A stretch of DNA of 56,065 bases from the NCBI GenBank assembly GCA_046727575.1, contig JBKPCV010000005.1, positions 1-56,065 of the forward strand. The letters run 5' to 3'. A model generated the notes under the pieces. That model saw only the letters and a list, made by a program, of their open reading frames with translations. It was not told where the DNA came from and made no database searches. Shown here piece by piece: positions 8,130 through 17,480 of this stretch (within the stretch, counting starts at the first letter, position 1; the number at the start of each line of letters is the position of its first letter). A program made the translations under genes and the position numbers. The stretch comes from DASPTH01 sp046727575 (lineage in GTDB: Bacteria; Actinomycetota; Acidimicrobiia; IMCC26256; DASPTH01).

Positions 8130-9344
8130 GTGAGCTACGACCAACTCGAGGGTGTGAAGGTGGTGGAGGTCGCGATGTACGCGTTCGCGCCCGCGGCCGC
8201 GGCCGTGCTCGCAGATTGGGGTGCCGACGTCGTCAAGGTGGTCCCCCCCATGCTTGCCGACCCCATGAAGGGCACCCCGATCGGCGGGCTCCCGCCGCGC
8301 TCGGACGGCCTCGCGTTCATGTGGGAGATCATGAACCGCGGCAAGCGCAGCGTCGGCATCGACCTGTCCACCGACGAGGGCCACGACGTGTTGCTCGAGC
8401 TGGTCGCCCGAGCCGACGTGTTCCTGACGAACTACCTTCCGCGCAACCGCCAGCGTTTCCGGATCGAGCCCGATGACCTGCGCGCGGTGAACCCTCAGCT
8501 GGTCTACGCGCGTGCGACGGGCCACGGCCACCGAGGTCCCGAACGCGACACTGGCGGCTTCGACCACACTGACTTCTGGGCCCGCACCGGCATCGCCCAC
8601 GCCGCGAGCATGGTGGGCGACGAGTTCATCCCGCAGGCGGGCCCCGCGCTCGGCGACCTCGCGTCGGGCGCCTTCCTCGCCGGTGCCGTCGCGGCCGCGC
8701 TCCTACGGCGCGCGCGCACCGGCGAGGGCGCGATCGTCGACGTCTCGCTGTTGTCCGCGGGAATGTGGATGTTCTCGCCCGGAGTCGTTGCGAGCCAGCT
8801 CTACGATGTCGACACCATCCCGCGGCTGCCTCACGCCGAGCAACCGAATCCGCTCGTCGCCGGGTATACGACGCGCGACGGGCGCATGATCTACTTCGCC
8901 GGCATGCAGACCGAGAAGCACTTCGCCGAGCTCTGCGAACGCATCGGCGCTCCGGAACTGATCGACGATCCCCGCTTCGCGACCGGACAGGAGAGGCTGC
9001 AGAACTCGCGCGCTTGCATCGAGGCGCTCGACGCCGTCTTCGCCCAGCACGACCTCGAGCACTGGCTGCAGGCACTCGACGGACTGGACACGCCATGGAC
9101 CGTCGTGCAGAGCGCGCGCGAAGCCGCGGCTGATCCGCAGGTTCGCGCGAACGAGCTCGTCACGATGGTGGAGGGCATCGGCGGCGAGTACCCGCTGGTG
9201 CCGAGCCCTGCGCAGTTCGACGAGGATGTGCTGTCTCTCACCCGGGCACCCGACCACGGCGAGAACACCGACGAGGTGCTGCTCGAGCTCGGCCACGACT
9301 GGGACGAAATCATCGCGCTGAAGGAGAAGGGCGCGATCCTCTGA
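8130..9344 (+). CDS. family III CoA-transferase (CaiB/BaiF type)
   Basis: A 404-residue CaiB/BaiF CoA-transferase, which moves CoA between carboxylic acids through an enzyme-bound aspartyl-CoA. The N-terminal Rossmann part has LADWGADVVKV. The predicted catalytic Asp is Asp176 in GDLASG, followed by the family signature RRARTGEGAIVDVSL. The C-terminal ENTDEVLLELGHDWDEI is typical. GTG at 8130 with GGGAG upstream was chosen; the open frame extends further back but overlaps the amidohydrolase. It probably activates or recycles the acid that the amidohydrolase handles. Confidence 0.93.
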   Translation: MSYDQLEGVKVVEVAMYAFAPAAAAVLADWGADVVKVVPPMLADPMKGTPIGGLPPRSDGLAFMWEIMNRGKRSVGIDLSTDEGHDVLLELVARADVFLTNYLPRNRQRFRIEPDDLRAVNPQLVYARATGHGHRGPERDTGGFDHTDFWARTGIAHAASMVGDEFIPQAGPALGDLASGAFLAGAVAAALLRRARTGEGAIVDVSLLSAGMWMFSPGVVASQLYDVDTIPRLPHAEQPNPLVAGYTTRDGRMIYFAGMQTEKHFAELCERIGAPELIDDPRFATGQERLQNSRACIEALDAVFAQHDLEHWLQALDGLDTPWTVVQSAREAAADPQVRANELVTMVEGIGGEYPLVPSPAQFDEDVLSLTRAPDHGENTDEVLLELGHDWDEIIALKEKGAIL

Positions 9345-9373
9345 GAGAATCTAGCGGCCGGTCGAACTCCTTC

Positions 9374-10627
9374 TCAACCGAACTTGGACAGGATCGGGTA
9401 GGTCTTCCTGGAACACGTGTAGGGCTGCACGACGGTGAACGACGCGCCGTCGGGGTCGTATACGAGGGTCGAGCAAGCCGGCACCGAGTACTTGAACGAC
9501 GCCGGGTACTCGATCGGGCCCACGACGTCCTTCAACTGGTACGTCATCTTCGCCGTGGTCTTCTGCAGATTGGCGGGCGTGAGGTTCTTGCCGGTCTTCT
9601 TCACGGAGGCGATGAACATGTCGGCCGCAAGGTAACCGCCACCCATGGTCAGCGAGTACTGCGCACCGGGCTTGACGGCCTGGATGTCGTTCTTCAGCTG
9701 CGTCATGTTCGGCGACTGCGATTCGTACGCTGCGTACTGGAGGAACACGTACGCGCCCTGCAACGCCTTGAGCAGGAGGGACGAGTAGTACGGCGAGATG
9801 AAGGTCCCGGTGTAAGCACTGTTCTTGATCGTGCTGATGAGCTGCAGCGAACCCGCGGGCGGAACGCTCGAGTAGATCACGTCGGGAGCCTTGCCGTTGT
9901 TCGACGTGAGCAGCGCCTGTGCGTACGGCGACCAGTCGCCGACCACTGCCGGCGGCGCCGGGACGGCACCCTTCGCGTACACGACCTTCCAGCCCGCGCC
10001 CGTGTAGGTGGACGCGGCGTTCTGGATCGACTGCTTCCCCGAGTTCGAGTCAGTGCCGATGAGCCCGATCGTCGGCTGCGTGATGCCCTTCTTAGCGACT
10101 TCCTTCTTCAGCAGTTCGGCCGCGGGGTTCGGCAACTTGGTCGGGCTCTCCGGGATCAGGCAGCCGGCCCACGAGAAGCCCCAGCTCGTGCCGCTCGTCG
10201 GGCAGTACGTTGCGTCGTAGGCGCTGCCGAACCAGGGCACCTGCTGCTGGGTGAGGTACTCGCCAGGAGTGGCGAGCGAGACGTCCGGCACGAGGGCGAA
10301 GATGTTGCTCTGAGTGACCAGGCGGCGCGTCTCGGAGAGCGCCGTTGCGGGGTCGTTCTTGTCGTCGGCGAACTCCTTGTAGTCGAACTTGTAGCCCTTC
10401 ACCTCGTTGTTCTTGTTCGCGCGAGCGAACCGCGCCGCCGCACCGATCCCCGCATCGCCGAAGCTCTGCGCGAAGCCGAGACCGGCAACCGCGATCGTGC
10501 CGTTCTCGATGCCGCGCACCCTCGGGGCGGCTTGACCGGTGACGGGGGTGAGCGCGACGCCCACGAGGCCAGCGACCATGGCGACGACGAGCAACCCGAC
10601 GCCCTTCTTCTTCCTCGATCGCTTCAA
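9374..10627 (-). CDS. ABC transporter substrate-binding protein (branched-chain amino acid type)
   Basis: A 417-residue periplasmic-binding-protein type I (LivJ-like) solute receptor. The signal peptide starts MKRSRKKKG, continues with a hydrophobic stretch and ends near GQAA-PRV at about residue 30. The mature part has VAGLGFAQSFGDAG and IGLIGTDSNSGKQS. The start is taken as TTG at 10627, preceded by GGGAGG; the frame opens earlier but the signal peptide then starts too late. No permease or ATPase genes are adjacent, so the partners must be elsewhere. In such genomes these receptors often bind aromatic or organic acids. Confidence 0.85.
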   Translation of the reverse strand: MKRSRKKKGVGLLVVAMVAGLVGVALTPVTGQAAPRVRGIENGTIAVAGLGFAQSFGDAGIGAAARFARANKNNEVKGYKFDYKEFADDKNDPATALSETRRLVTQSNIFALVPDVSLATPGEYLTQQQVPWFGSAYDATYCPTSGTSWGFSWAGCLIPESPTKLPNPAAELLKKEVAKKGITQPTIGLIGTDSNSGKQSIQNAASTYTGAGWKVVYAKGAVPAPPAVVGDWSPYAQALLTSNNGKAPDVIYSSVPPAGSLQLISTIKNSAYTGTFISPYYSSLLLKALQGAYVFLQYAAYESQSPNMTQLKNDIQAVKPGAQYSLTMGGGYLAADMFIASVKKTGKNLTPANLQKTTAKMTYQLKDVVGPIEYPASFKYSVPACSTLVYDPDGASFTVVQPYTCSRKTYPILSKFG

Positions 10628-10937
10628 GGTTCCCTCCCATTCCTGTACCGCCTCGGGCGGGATGTCGCGGAGTCGCTCTCCCTCAACTCGCGTCTCGACG
10701 GTCACTCGGCCGCTCGTGAGCGACGGCCGGAGTACGCGACGTGCGCGCCCGGACTCTAGCGGCCCGAGGCGGCGTTCGCTACCATCCGATAGTCGGTGCT
10801 GGAATATCAGCAGAGCAATCGCGGTGTCCACGTGGATGCGCTTGGTCGTATGGGGTGAGCCCGTTTGGTTCATCAGTCCGATCGCAGCTCAACGAGGTGC
10901 TGAGGGACTTCTCGCGGCGCGTGTTCCTGCATCCGTC
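10628..10937. other. intergenic stretch without a convincing gene
   Basis: This is the upstream region of the minus-strand substrate-binding protein. Short overlapping reading frames occur on both strands but none has coding character. I see no clear promoter pair, repeat or RNA motif. Confidence 0.5.
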
Positions 10938-12344
10938 TCAGCTATCGGCGGGAACGACGCCGAGCGACTGATCGCTGCCGCGCACCGCGACCACCACGAA
11001 GGCGAGCGCCAGCGCGACAGGAGCGAGGTACGTGAGCGCGTCGCGGAACAGGTCGTCGACGATGCTGCCGCTGGGATGAATCGGCAGCGCGAGCGCCGCG
11101 AGCATCGCTGAAGCCTGCAGCCACACGATCCACGCGAGTTTCGACGGCCGGCGGCTGGTCAGCACCGGCAGCGACCACGAGCAATACCAGGGGTACGTGT
11201 ACGCACCCGCCACGGTGTACGACGCGGTGGTTGCCCCAGTCGCCGGACTCGGGGTCGCTGCACGCGAGGCCCGCCAACCCCCCACCAGCGCGACCACGCC
11301 GACGGCAGCGAGTGAGACATAGAAGACCACGTCGAGGGTTGTATTCGGTGCACGGGGATGGGGCACGAGGCGGCCCGCGTTGTGACCGAGGATCGCGTCC
11401 CCGATTGGGTTCCAGACCGACCCGGGAGTGATGGTGTGATCCGCGCGCGTCAGCACACGCGACGCGCTGTGCAGCACCGGGAGATATCCGAGCGCCACGG
11501 TTGTCGCTGCCCCGAGAAGCGCGCCACCCGCGATTCTCCGCTCCGATCGACGCCAGGCCCAGAGCAGCACCCCGACGAGGGCCAGGAGCGCGGTCACCTT
11601 GATCAGCGCGGCCAGCCCGAGAACGACGCCGGCAGCAACCGCTCGCCGCCGAGCGCACAACACCGCGCCGACGAGCACGCCCAATCCGATCAGCACGTCG
11701 ACGTGACCGCCATTGACCGCGACCGCTCCAACTGCTGGATTGAGCCCGAGCCATGCCAGCGTCGCCGGGCTGCGCGTTTTGCGCCAGACGATCACGAGGA
11801 CGGCGGTTGCTGCCGCCGTCGCTCCGAGCTGGAAGAACAGACGGTTGGCAAGCACCGAGTCACCGGCGACGAGCGTTCCAGTCGCCGCGTACGCGACGAA
11901 TGCAGGCCCGAACACCGAGCCGCGGTGACGCCAGATGGGATTCACGCGTCGGAGGAACGGGTCAGACGGAAACTCACTGGGGACCGCGTCGTACGGACTC
12001 GTCGAGTGCACGGTGATCATGCGCCCATACATCGAGTACGACCAGAGGTCGTCCGACGAGCGCGGCGGCGTCAGAACTGCTACTGCGAAGACCACCCCGA
12101 TCGCAGCCGCGACCGGTCGAGGACCCAGGAGCGGAGCGCGGAGTTCGAGAACGGTGAAGGAACCGCATGCCACGGTTGCAACGATCGCGAGGGTGACGGT
12201 GATCGGCGAGTGACGCGGGGCAAGCGCCACGAGCACGCACGATGATGCGACCGCGGCAACCAGCAGGGCACGCCGACCAAACGAAGATCCGGTGACCCCA
12301 AGCGGGAGCGACGCGCGTACCCGAGTGTGAACGGCACCCTTCAC
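10938..12344 (-). CDS. GT-C fold glycosyltransferase, mannosyltransferase-like integral membrane protein
   Basis: A 468-residue protein with about 11-13 hydrophobic segments and the luminal-loop pattern SSDDLWSYSMYGR followed by TSPYD. This resembles actinobacterial polyprenyl-phosphate-dependent alpha-mannosyltransferases (MptA/B and GT87-like). DD in the first loop is the likely catalytic acid. It would add sugar from a lipid-linked donor to a glycolipid or glycan outside the membrane. It is alone on the minus strand between two solute-binding proteins. The exact donor and acceptor are unknown. Confidence 0.75.
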   Translation of the reverse strand: MKGAVHTRVRASLPLGVTGSSFGRRALLVAAVASSCVLVALAPRHSPITVTLAIVATVACGSFTVLELRAPLLGPRPVAAAIGVVFAVAVLTPPRSSDDLWSYSMYGRMITVHSTSPYDAVPSEFPSDPFLRRVNPIWRHRGSVFGPAFVAYAATGTLVAGDSVLANRLFFQLGATAAATAVLVIVWRKTRSPATLAWLGLNPAVGAVAVNGGHVDVLIGLGVLVGAVLCARRRAVAAGVVLGLAALIKVTALLALVGVLLWAWRRSERRIAGGALLGAATTVALGYLPVLHSASRVLTRADHTITPGSVWNPIGDAILGHNAGRLVPHPRAPNTTLDVVFYVSLAAVGVVALVGGWRASRAATPSPATGATTASYTVAGAYTYPWYCSWSLPVLTSRRPSKLAWIVWLQASAMLAALALPIHPSGSIVDDLFRDALTYLAPVALALAFVVVAVRGSDQSLGVVPADS

Positions 12345-12467
12345 AGGTCGGACTCTTCTCGCAGTGCGAGCAGAGGTACGGGCATTGCGTCGAGGACGAG
12401 CGCACGCACAGTTGTTGTTCGTGGCGAAGTTCGTGGTGTTCGACCGAGTGTCACGGCGCGCGGAATC

Positions 12468-13532
12468 TCAGAGTGGTGCGACGACGATGGCGCTGATCTG
12501 GGCTCTTGCCAGCCGGAGCACCTCGTTCGGTAGCGCGGTGAAGTCCGCCGTCCCGAGGAGCGGTTGCCCGGCGGAGTAGACGAAACGGAGCCAGGCCTTG
12601 AGCGCGGCCGCCTTTCTCGCGTCAGGCTGGTGCCCGAACACGACCAACCACGTAGGCGCGGTGATCGGGTAGGCGTCTTTGCCGGACGCGTTGATCGGAT
12701 CGAATGAGAGGTCCGGGCTCACAGGAATGCCGACCAGCGCGGCCGACGCCGATTCGACCGACGGGGTGACGAAGACGCCCGCTGCGTTCTCCACTGACGC
12801 GGACGTCAACGCCAGTGCCTCTGCGTCGGGGAAGTCCACGTAACCGACTGCGCCCTCGGTCGTCTTGACGATCTGCGCGACCCCGTAGTTCCCCGCCGCG
12901 CCATGCGAGTCGACCGGCCACTGCACCGTTGCACCGGTGCCTCGCGTCCAGACCGCGGGCGCAGCTTCGGTGAGGAAGGTGGTGAAGTTCTTCGTGGTCC
13001 CCGACCCGTCGGAGCGGTGTGCGACGACGAGGCGCAGGTCGGGAAGGGTTCGGTCGGGGTTGTCGGCCCTGATCTCGGGTGCGTTCCACGTCGAGATCTC
13101 GCCCTCGAAGATCTCGGCGATCGTGTTCGCCGAAAGCCGAAGGTCGCGGATGCCGGGAAGGTTGTACGCCACCACGATTGGTGAAACGGCGAGCGGAAAG
13201 TACAGGAGCGGCCCGCCTCCGGGAGATGCCGGTGCGGGCGCGAGGTCGACGCGATCGGTGCCGGCAAAGTCAATCCGTCGGTTCGCGAGGTCGTCGAGCC
13301 CTCGCGGCGAGCCGAGGCCCTCGTAGGTGATCCTCACCGCGGGTTGCAGCCGCCTGAAGGCGGTGATCACTGCCTGTGTGTAGTGCAGCTGGAACGTCGA
13401 TCCCTCACCTTCGAGAGTTGTCGCGGGGAGCTTCGTCCGCGATCCGACGCCAGCTGGCAACGGTGCGGCGTGGCCGAGGGCGGCCACGGCGGCGAGCAGC
13501 GTCCCGAGTAGCAGTCGACCCAGCCGCGGCAC
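12468..13532 (-). CDS. pstS: phosphate ABC transporter substrate-binding protein PstS
   Basis: A 354-residue PstS-type receptor. A signal peptide occupies about residues 1-22 (GRLLLGTLLAAVAALGHAA). The first phosphate-binding strand reads EGEGSTFQ and the second site reads RSDGSGTTKNF, both characteristic of PstS. IDFAGTDR and STWNAPEI are also family motifs. pstC, pstA, pstB and phoU are not in the window, so it is either an orphan receptor or an extra copy. No PHO box was identified. Confidence 0.88.
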   Translation of the reverse strand: MPRLGRLLLGTLLAAVAALGHAAPLPAGVGSRTKLPATTLEGEGSTFQLHYTQAVITAFRRLQPAVRITYEGLGSPRGLDDLANRRIDFAGTDRVDLAPAPASPGGGPLLYFPLAVSPIVVAYNLPGIRDLRLSANTIAEIFEGEISTWNAPEIRADNPDRTLPDLRLVVAHRSDGSGTTKNFTTFLTEAAPAVWTRGTGATVQWPVDSHGAAGNYGVAQIVKTTEGAVGYVDFPDAEALALTSASVENAAGVFVTPSVESASAALVGIPVSPDLSFDPINASGKDAYPITAPTWLVVFGHQPDARKAAALKAWLRFVYSAGQPLLGTADFTALPNEVLRLARAQISAIVVAPL

Positions 13533-13651
13533 CGGGGGAGTATGGAGCGGCCCACGCTCCGGTTCAAGAGACGGAACCGGACCTGGCGCGCCCGTGTCGC
13601 CTTCGCGTGGAGCTCGGCATCTGCCCCGGATACCGTCCGGGACCGGCCCGG

Positions 13652-14065
13652 ATGAGGGAGGCGATCTTGTTGAGGCGCGCGGGGGCGATCCTGCTTCTCA
13701 CGGTTGCCTGGTCAGTCTTCGTGTACGGACCGGTCGCCGACGGCGAGGCCGGACAGGCAGCTCTGATGGTCCTCGACGAGGCGGGCAGCGGGAGCTCCCG
13801 GACCCGAGTCTTCCGGCTGCCAACCCGATGGAGCCTCAAGTGGTCCTTCGCGTGTTCATCCTCGCTGGCGGGACCGGGACTCTTCGCCGTCGAGGTGGTC
13901 CAGGTGCGTCCGTCCAGGCGGCTCGACCTTCGGCTCCCGCGATTGCTCCGGTTCGATCTGGAGGGCTCCGGCGTCGAGCGATACACGACCGGCGGGTACC
14001 GCGCGGTCCTCCGTGTCACCTCGCAGTGTTCGTGGACACTCCGCGTGGCCGAGCTGCGATCCTGA
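13652..14065 (+). CDS. small secreted protein with a C-terminal disulfide domain
   Basis: A 137-residue predicted secreted protein. It has a hydrophobic signal segment (AGAILLLTVAWSVFVYGPVA), then a beta-rich domain with WSLKWSFACS and VTSQCSWTLRVAEL. The two Cys are placed to pair, a pattern common in small extracytoplasmic actinobacterial proteins of unknown role. The ATG at 13652 has no ribosome site, but GGGAGG at 13656-13661 fits TTG starts at 13667 or 13670, which would still keep the signal peptide. The gap to the next gene is 77 bases. Confidence 0.6.
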   Translation: MREAILLRRAGAILLLTVAWSVFVYGPVADGEAGQAALMVLDEAGSGSSRTRVFRLPTRWSLKWSFACSSSLAGPGLFAVEVVQVRPSRRLDLRLPRLLRFDLEGSGVERYTTGGYRAVLRVTSQCSWTLRVAELRS

Positions 14066-14142
14066 TGGCTCTCCGAGGGCTTGTTCAGCCTCGGCGCTGA
14101 TTGACGGGTCGAGCGCCTCGCGTAGCGTAGGGTCAGTCCCGG

Positions 14143-15114
14143 ATGAGCGCCTCGATCTTCCAGGGCGAGGAACTTTCGGTACCGGGCCGTGCGGACCTCG
14201 TCCGATTCGCGCTCTCGCGCCCGTATCTCTGTGTGTGGGCGCTCGGTGTCATCAGCTGGTTCGTCGTCGTCGGCATTCCGACTTCCCGGCCTCAAATCTT
14301 CGCCATCGTCGGCTTCGGATTGATGGCCTCGTGCGTTGGCCAGCCGGGCTCGATGAGACGCCTGATCGTCGACTGGGCCCCTCTCTACTTCATTCTCGTC
14401 TTCTACGACGTGCTGCGAGGGTACGCGGCGACGTGGCTGTCGCCGCACTCGCTCGATCAAATCAGGATCGACGAATGGCTCTTTGGCGGGACCATCCTCA
14501 CGGTTCGTTTGCAACACGCGTTCTATACACCCGGCGTTGCACACGTCTGGGACTACGTCGCGTTCGTCGTGTACCTCTCGCATTTCTTCGTCGCCATCGT
14601 CGTTGCCGCATACTTGTGGAAGGTCGCGCACGACCGCTTTCGACGGTTCGCTACGCTTTTCGTTGGCCTCACGTTCGCTGGCTTCGTCACGTACGCGCTC
14701 TACCCCGCGATGCCGCCATGGCTTGCGAGTCGAGAGGCGCTCTTGCAGCCCACCGCCAAGATCGTCGACGAGATGTGGTCCCATGTCGGTCTGTCGAACG
14801 CGTCGGCGGTCTTTTCGGGTACCGGGCATTGGGCAAATCCGATTGCGGCGGTGCCGTCAATTCACGCGGCGTACCCGATGTTGTTGTTGCTGTTCTTCTG
14901 GACGTCAGCGAGACGCTGGCGCTGGTTGCTTGTGGTCTACACGCTCGCGATGGCGCTCACGCTGATCTACACGGGCGAGCATTACGTGATCGACATCCTG
15001 TTGGGATGGCTCTATGCCGTTGTTGTATACGTCGCCGGGTCACGCCTACTCGATCGGTATACGACGCGGCGCCTGACCGGCGCGCAAGTACCGGTCGTCG
15101 TACATACCCGTTAG
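14143..15114 (+). CDS. PAP2 superfamily membrane enzyme (inositol phosphotransferase-like)
   Basis: A 323-residue integral membrane protein of the PAP2/AUR1-like group. The phosphatase motifs are PSIHAAYP (catalytic His) and TGEHYVIDILLGW (second His and Asp) in the C-terminal third, with about six membrane segments. AUR1-type members move a phosphoinositol head group between lipids; others dephosphorylate prenyl or lipid phosphates. It lies near GT-C glycosyltransferases, consistent with glycolipid synthesis. Its stop overlaps that of the convergent pentapeptide gene by four bases (TTAG). Confidence 0.85.
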   Translation: MSASIFQGEELSVPGRADLVRFALSRPYLCVWALGVISWFVVVGIPTSRPQIFAIVGFGLMASCVGQPGSMRRLIVDWAPLYFILVFYDVLRGYAATWLSPHSLDQIRIDEWLFGGTILTVRLQHAFYTPGVAHVWDYVAFVVYLSHFFVAIVVAAYLWKVAHDRFRRFATLFVGLTFAGFVTYALYPAMPPWLASREALLQPTAKIVDEMWSHVGLSNASAVFSGTGHWANPIAAVPSIHAAYPMLLLLFFWTSARRWRWLLVVYTLAMALTLIYTGEHYVIDILLGWLYAVVVYVAGSRLLDRYTTRRLTGAQVPVVVHTR

Positions 15115-15548
15115 CACGTCGGATTTGCGATCGTGCCGTCGGGCATGATCGTCCGGCAGAACTTCGCGTCTGCGAAGCGTGCGCCTGCCACTCTCGCCCC
15201 ACGCAGATTCGTGTAAGTCAGGATGGCACCCGAGAGGTCAGCGCCGGTGAGGTCGGCGTCTCCGAGGTCGGCGTAACCGAGCTGTGCGCCGACGAGTCTT
15301 GCGTTGGTCATCTGGGTCTCGCGAGCGCTTGTGCCGGCGAGATCCGACCACGCAAGGTCCGCGCCCGTGAGGTCAGCATGGTCGAGATTGGCGTCGAAGA
15401 GATCGGAGTAGCGGAGGTCAGACCCCTTCATGTAGTTGCCCGCGCAATTCGCGCCGCTCTGGATGGGGCAAGATCCGATGTCGGACCCTTCCGACGACGC
15501 GCAGGCAGCAGCCAACAAGGCGAGTGCGATGGTAGCGGTGAGTAACAA
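15111..15548 (-). CDS. pentapeptide-repeat lipoprotein
   Basis: A 145-residue protein with a lipoprotein signal ending in LLAAAC at the lipidated Cys, then a right-handed beta-helix of A(D/N)LxxADL pentapeptides (DANLDHADLTGADLAWSDL and later LGDADLTGADLSG). The chosen TTG at 15548 places a normal n-region before the hydrophobic core; the frame can be extended to 15623 but without signal-peptide character. It is probably anchored outside the membrane, possibly as a scaffold. It converges on the PAP2 gene with overlapping stops. Confidence 0.82.
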   Translation of the reverse strand: MLLTATIALALLAAACASSEGSDIGSCPIQSGANCAGNYMKGSDLRYSDLFDANLDHADLTGADLAWSDLAGTSARETQMTNARLVGAQLGYADLGDADLTGADLSGAILTYTNLRGARVAGARFADAKFCRTIMPDGTIANPTC

Positions 15549-15830
15549 GCTGACCTCGCGAACGCGCCCTGAGCGGCTGCAATTACTGGACCGCTGCGAG
15601 CGTCCGGTAGCGAGCTGCAGCATGCGCGGTCAGGGTATCGGTCCCTGCGACCCGCTGGCCTCCGGCTTCCCCGACCTCCGTCCCCGCCAGCTCGTGCACG
15701 CCGTGCGGACACAGTTCGCGTTCGTCGGTCGGCTCCGTGTCTGCGATCTGTACGAGGACCCCGTCCTGTCGAGGAGGCACGTCCAGTACGTGCACCATAC
15801 GAGGGCGGGGAACGCAAGACTCGGTGCACG

Positions 15831-17450
15831 ATGAACCGGGCAACGCACCGCGACGCCACACACGCCTCCGCGATCGACGCGGACGTGTATGACGCCCCCA
15901 CGCCAAGTTGTCAACAGACCGAGCCAACGGACGCGGTGCTGGAAGCGCCGTCGACGCCAGCCGCAGCGATGCGCGCGAGGCCGGCGAGCGCGCCAACCAG
16001 GAAGGTTCGTTCGTTGCTGCTGTTCCTCGGACTCCTGCTGCTCGCGGCGGCGCTTCGGATCCCAACGTTCGGCAACCATGTGTTCAACACCGACGAGGCG
16101 TATCTGGCCACCGAGGGGCAGATCCTCCAACACGGTGGCCACCTCTATGTGGACGCGGTCGACCGGAAGCCACCACTGGTCCCGTACCTGTACGCCGCGA
16201 CCTTGGCGGTCACAGGCAATGACGACCTCGTGTCGGTTCGCGTGCTCGCCGTGCTCGCGCATGCATTGACCGCTCTGCTCCTCGGGGCGGAGGCGCGGCG
16301 GCGGTTCGGTCGCGACTGGAGTGGCGCGGCTGCCGGCGTGCTCTACCTTCTGGCCGCGACCGCGTTCCGGACCCAGGACGCGCAAGCTGCGAACTTCGAA
16401 GTCTTCATGCTGCCGTTGATGACGGGCGCGATGGTGTTGGGCATCCGACGCCGTCCCGCGGCGGCAGGAGCGACGCTCGCGGTTGCAACGCTCGCGAAGC
16501 AGACCGCGGTCCTCACGTTGCTTCCGCTGGCGTGGCTCGCCTGGAGAGCGAGGCGCGCGTCCGGTGTGCTGACCCTCCTCGCGTCGTTCATCGTGCCGAT
16601 CGTCCTCGTTGCGGCGGCGCTCGGCTTCCACGACTTCCTGTTCTGGAACCTCACCGGAAACGGTGGCTACCTCGACGCAAGCGGCGTCCTCGGGTACGCA
16701 CTCGGCCTCGGCGCGCGTCAGACCGCATGGTTCCTGTTCGGCCACGCGGTGATCGTCGTGCTGGCCGCGCTGGCGTGGCGGCATCGTCGTGACGACACAG
16801 ACCTTTGGCTCTGGCTGCTGAGCGGTCTCGCCGCAGTAGTCGTCGGTCTCCGCTTCTTCCCTCACTACTACCTGCAGCTGCTGCCTCCCCTCTGCCTGCT
16901 CGCAACGCGCGCGCTCAGTTCGTGGAAGGTGCTCACGCGTCCATGGATCACCGGGGGCATGCTCGTCATCGCGCTGGGAACCACGAGTTACTACCTCGTG
17001 CCCGCGTTCAACAGTCACGATGGTCGCAACGCCAAGATCGCGTACGCGGTCGCGCGCTACGTCGGGCATCAAACGGGTCCAGGGGACCGCGTGTTGGTCT
17101 GGGGTCACGCACCGGAGGTGTACTGGTCTTCCGGTCGGCTGCCCGCAACCCGGTTCGTCACCACCGGTTTTCTCACTGGTGCCAGCGGTGGTCGACCTCC
17201 CGATCGAGTCGGGATGCAATACGCGACAACGGGTGCGTGGGAGATGTTCATCCATGATCTCAGGCGCCATCCGCCGACGCTGGTCGTCGACATGGCGACG
17301 GCAGACCAACGGAACGCTCGGTTCTATCCTCCCCGCCGATTTCCGGAATTCGAGCGATATCTGCGTATCGGCGGTTATCGCCGAGTTGCCGTGGTTGCCG
17401 GTGCGTCCATCTACCGGATGCCGACGAGCGCGGATGACCGCGCTCGGTAG
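15831..17450 (+). CDS. GT-C family glycosyltransferase (GT39/ArnT-like)
   Basis: A 539-residue polytopic membrane protein. A disordered N-terminal tail of about 55 residues precedes the first membrane helix (SLLLFLGLLLLAAALR). The first loop has FNTDEAYLATEG, in which the DE pair is the usual GT-C catalytic acid, then DRKPPLVPYLY, as in ArnT/PMT-like transferases. The C-terminus is a soluble domain. It would use a polyprenyl-phosphate sugar. The start may be a later Met (near residue 47), since the first 50 residues look poorly conserved in character. Confidence 0.8.
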   Translation: MNRATHRDATHASAIDADVYDAPTPSCQQTEPTDAVLEAPSTPAAAMRARPASAPTRKVRSLLLFLGLLLLAAALRIPTFGNHVFNTDEAYLATEGQILQHGGHLYVDAVDRKPPLVPYLYAATLAVTGNDDLVSVRVLAVLAHALTALLLGAEARRRFGRDWSGAAAGVLYLLAATAFRTQDAQAANFEVFMLPLMTGAMVLGIRRRPAAAGATLAVATLAKQTAVLTLLPLAWLAWRARRASGVLTLLASFIVPIVLVAAALGFHDFLFWNLTGNGGYLDASGVLGYALGLGARQTAWFLFGHAVIVVLAALAWRHRRDDTDLWLWLLSGLAAVVVGLRFFPHYYLQLLPPLCLLATRALSSWKVLTRPWITGGMLVIALGTTSYYLVPAFNSHDGRNAKIAYAVARYVGHQTGPGDRVLVWGHAPEVYWSSGRLPATRFVTTGFLTGASGGRPPDRVGMQYATTGAWEMFIHDLRRHPPTLVVDMATADQRNARFYPPRRFPEFERYLRIGGYRRVAVVAGASIYRMPTSADDRAR

Positions 17451-17480
17451 CTCGTCGCCACTCCGTAGCGTGGTAACCAC

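Noticed and set aside
13564..14829. 421-codon minus-strand open frame
   Set aside because: Charged low-complexity product, antisense to the small secreted protein and PAP2 gene, both of which have clear family features.
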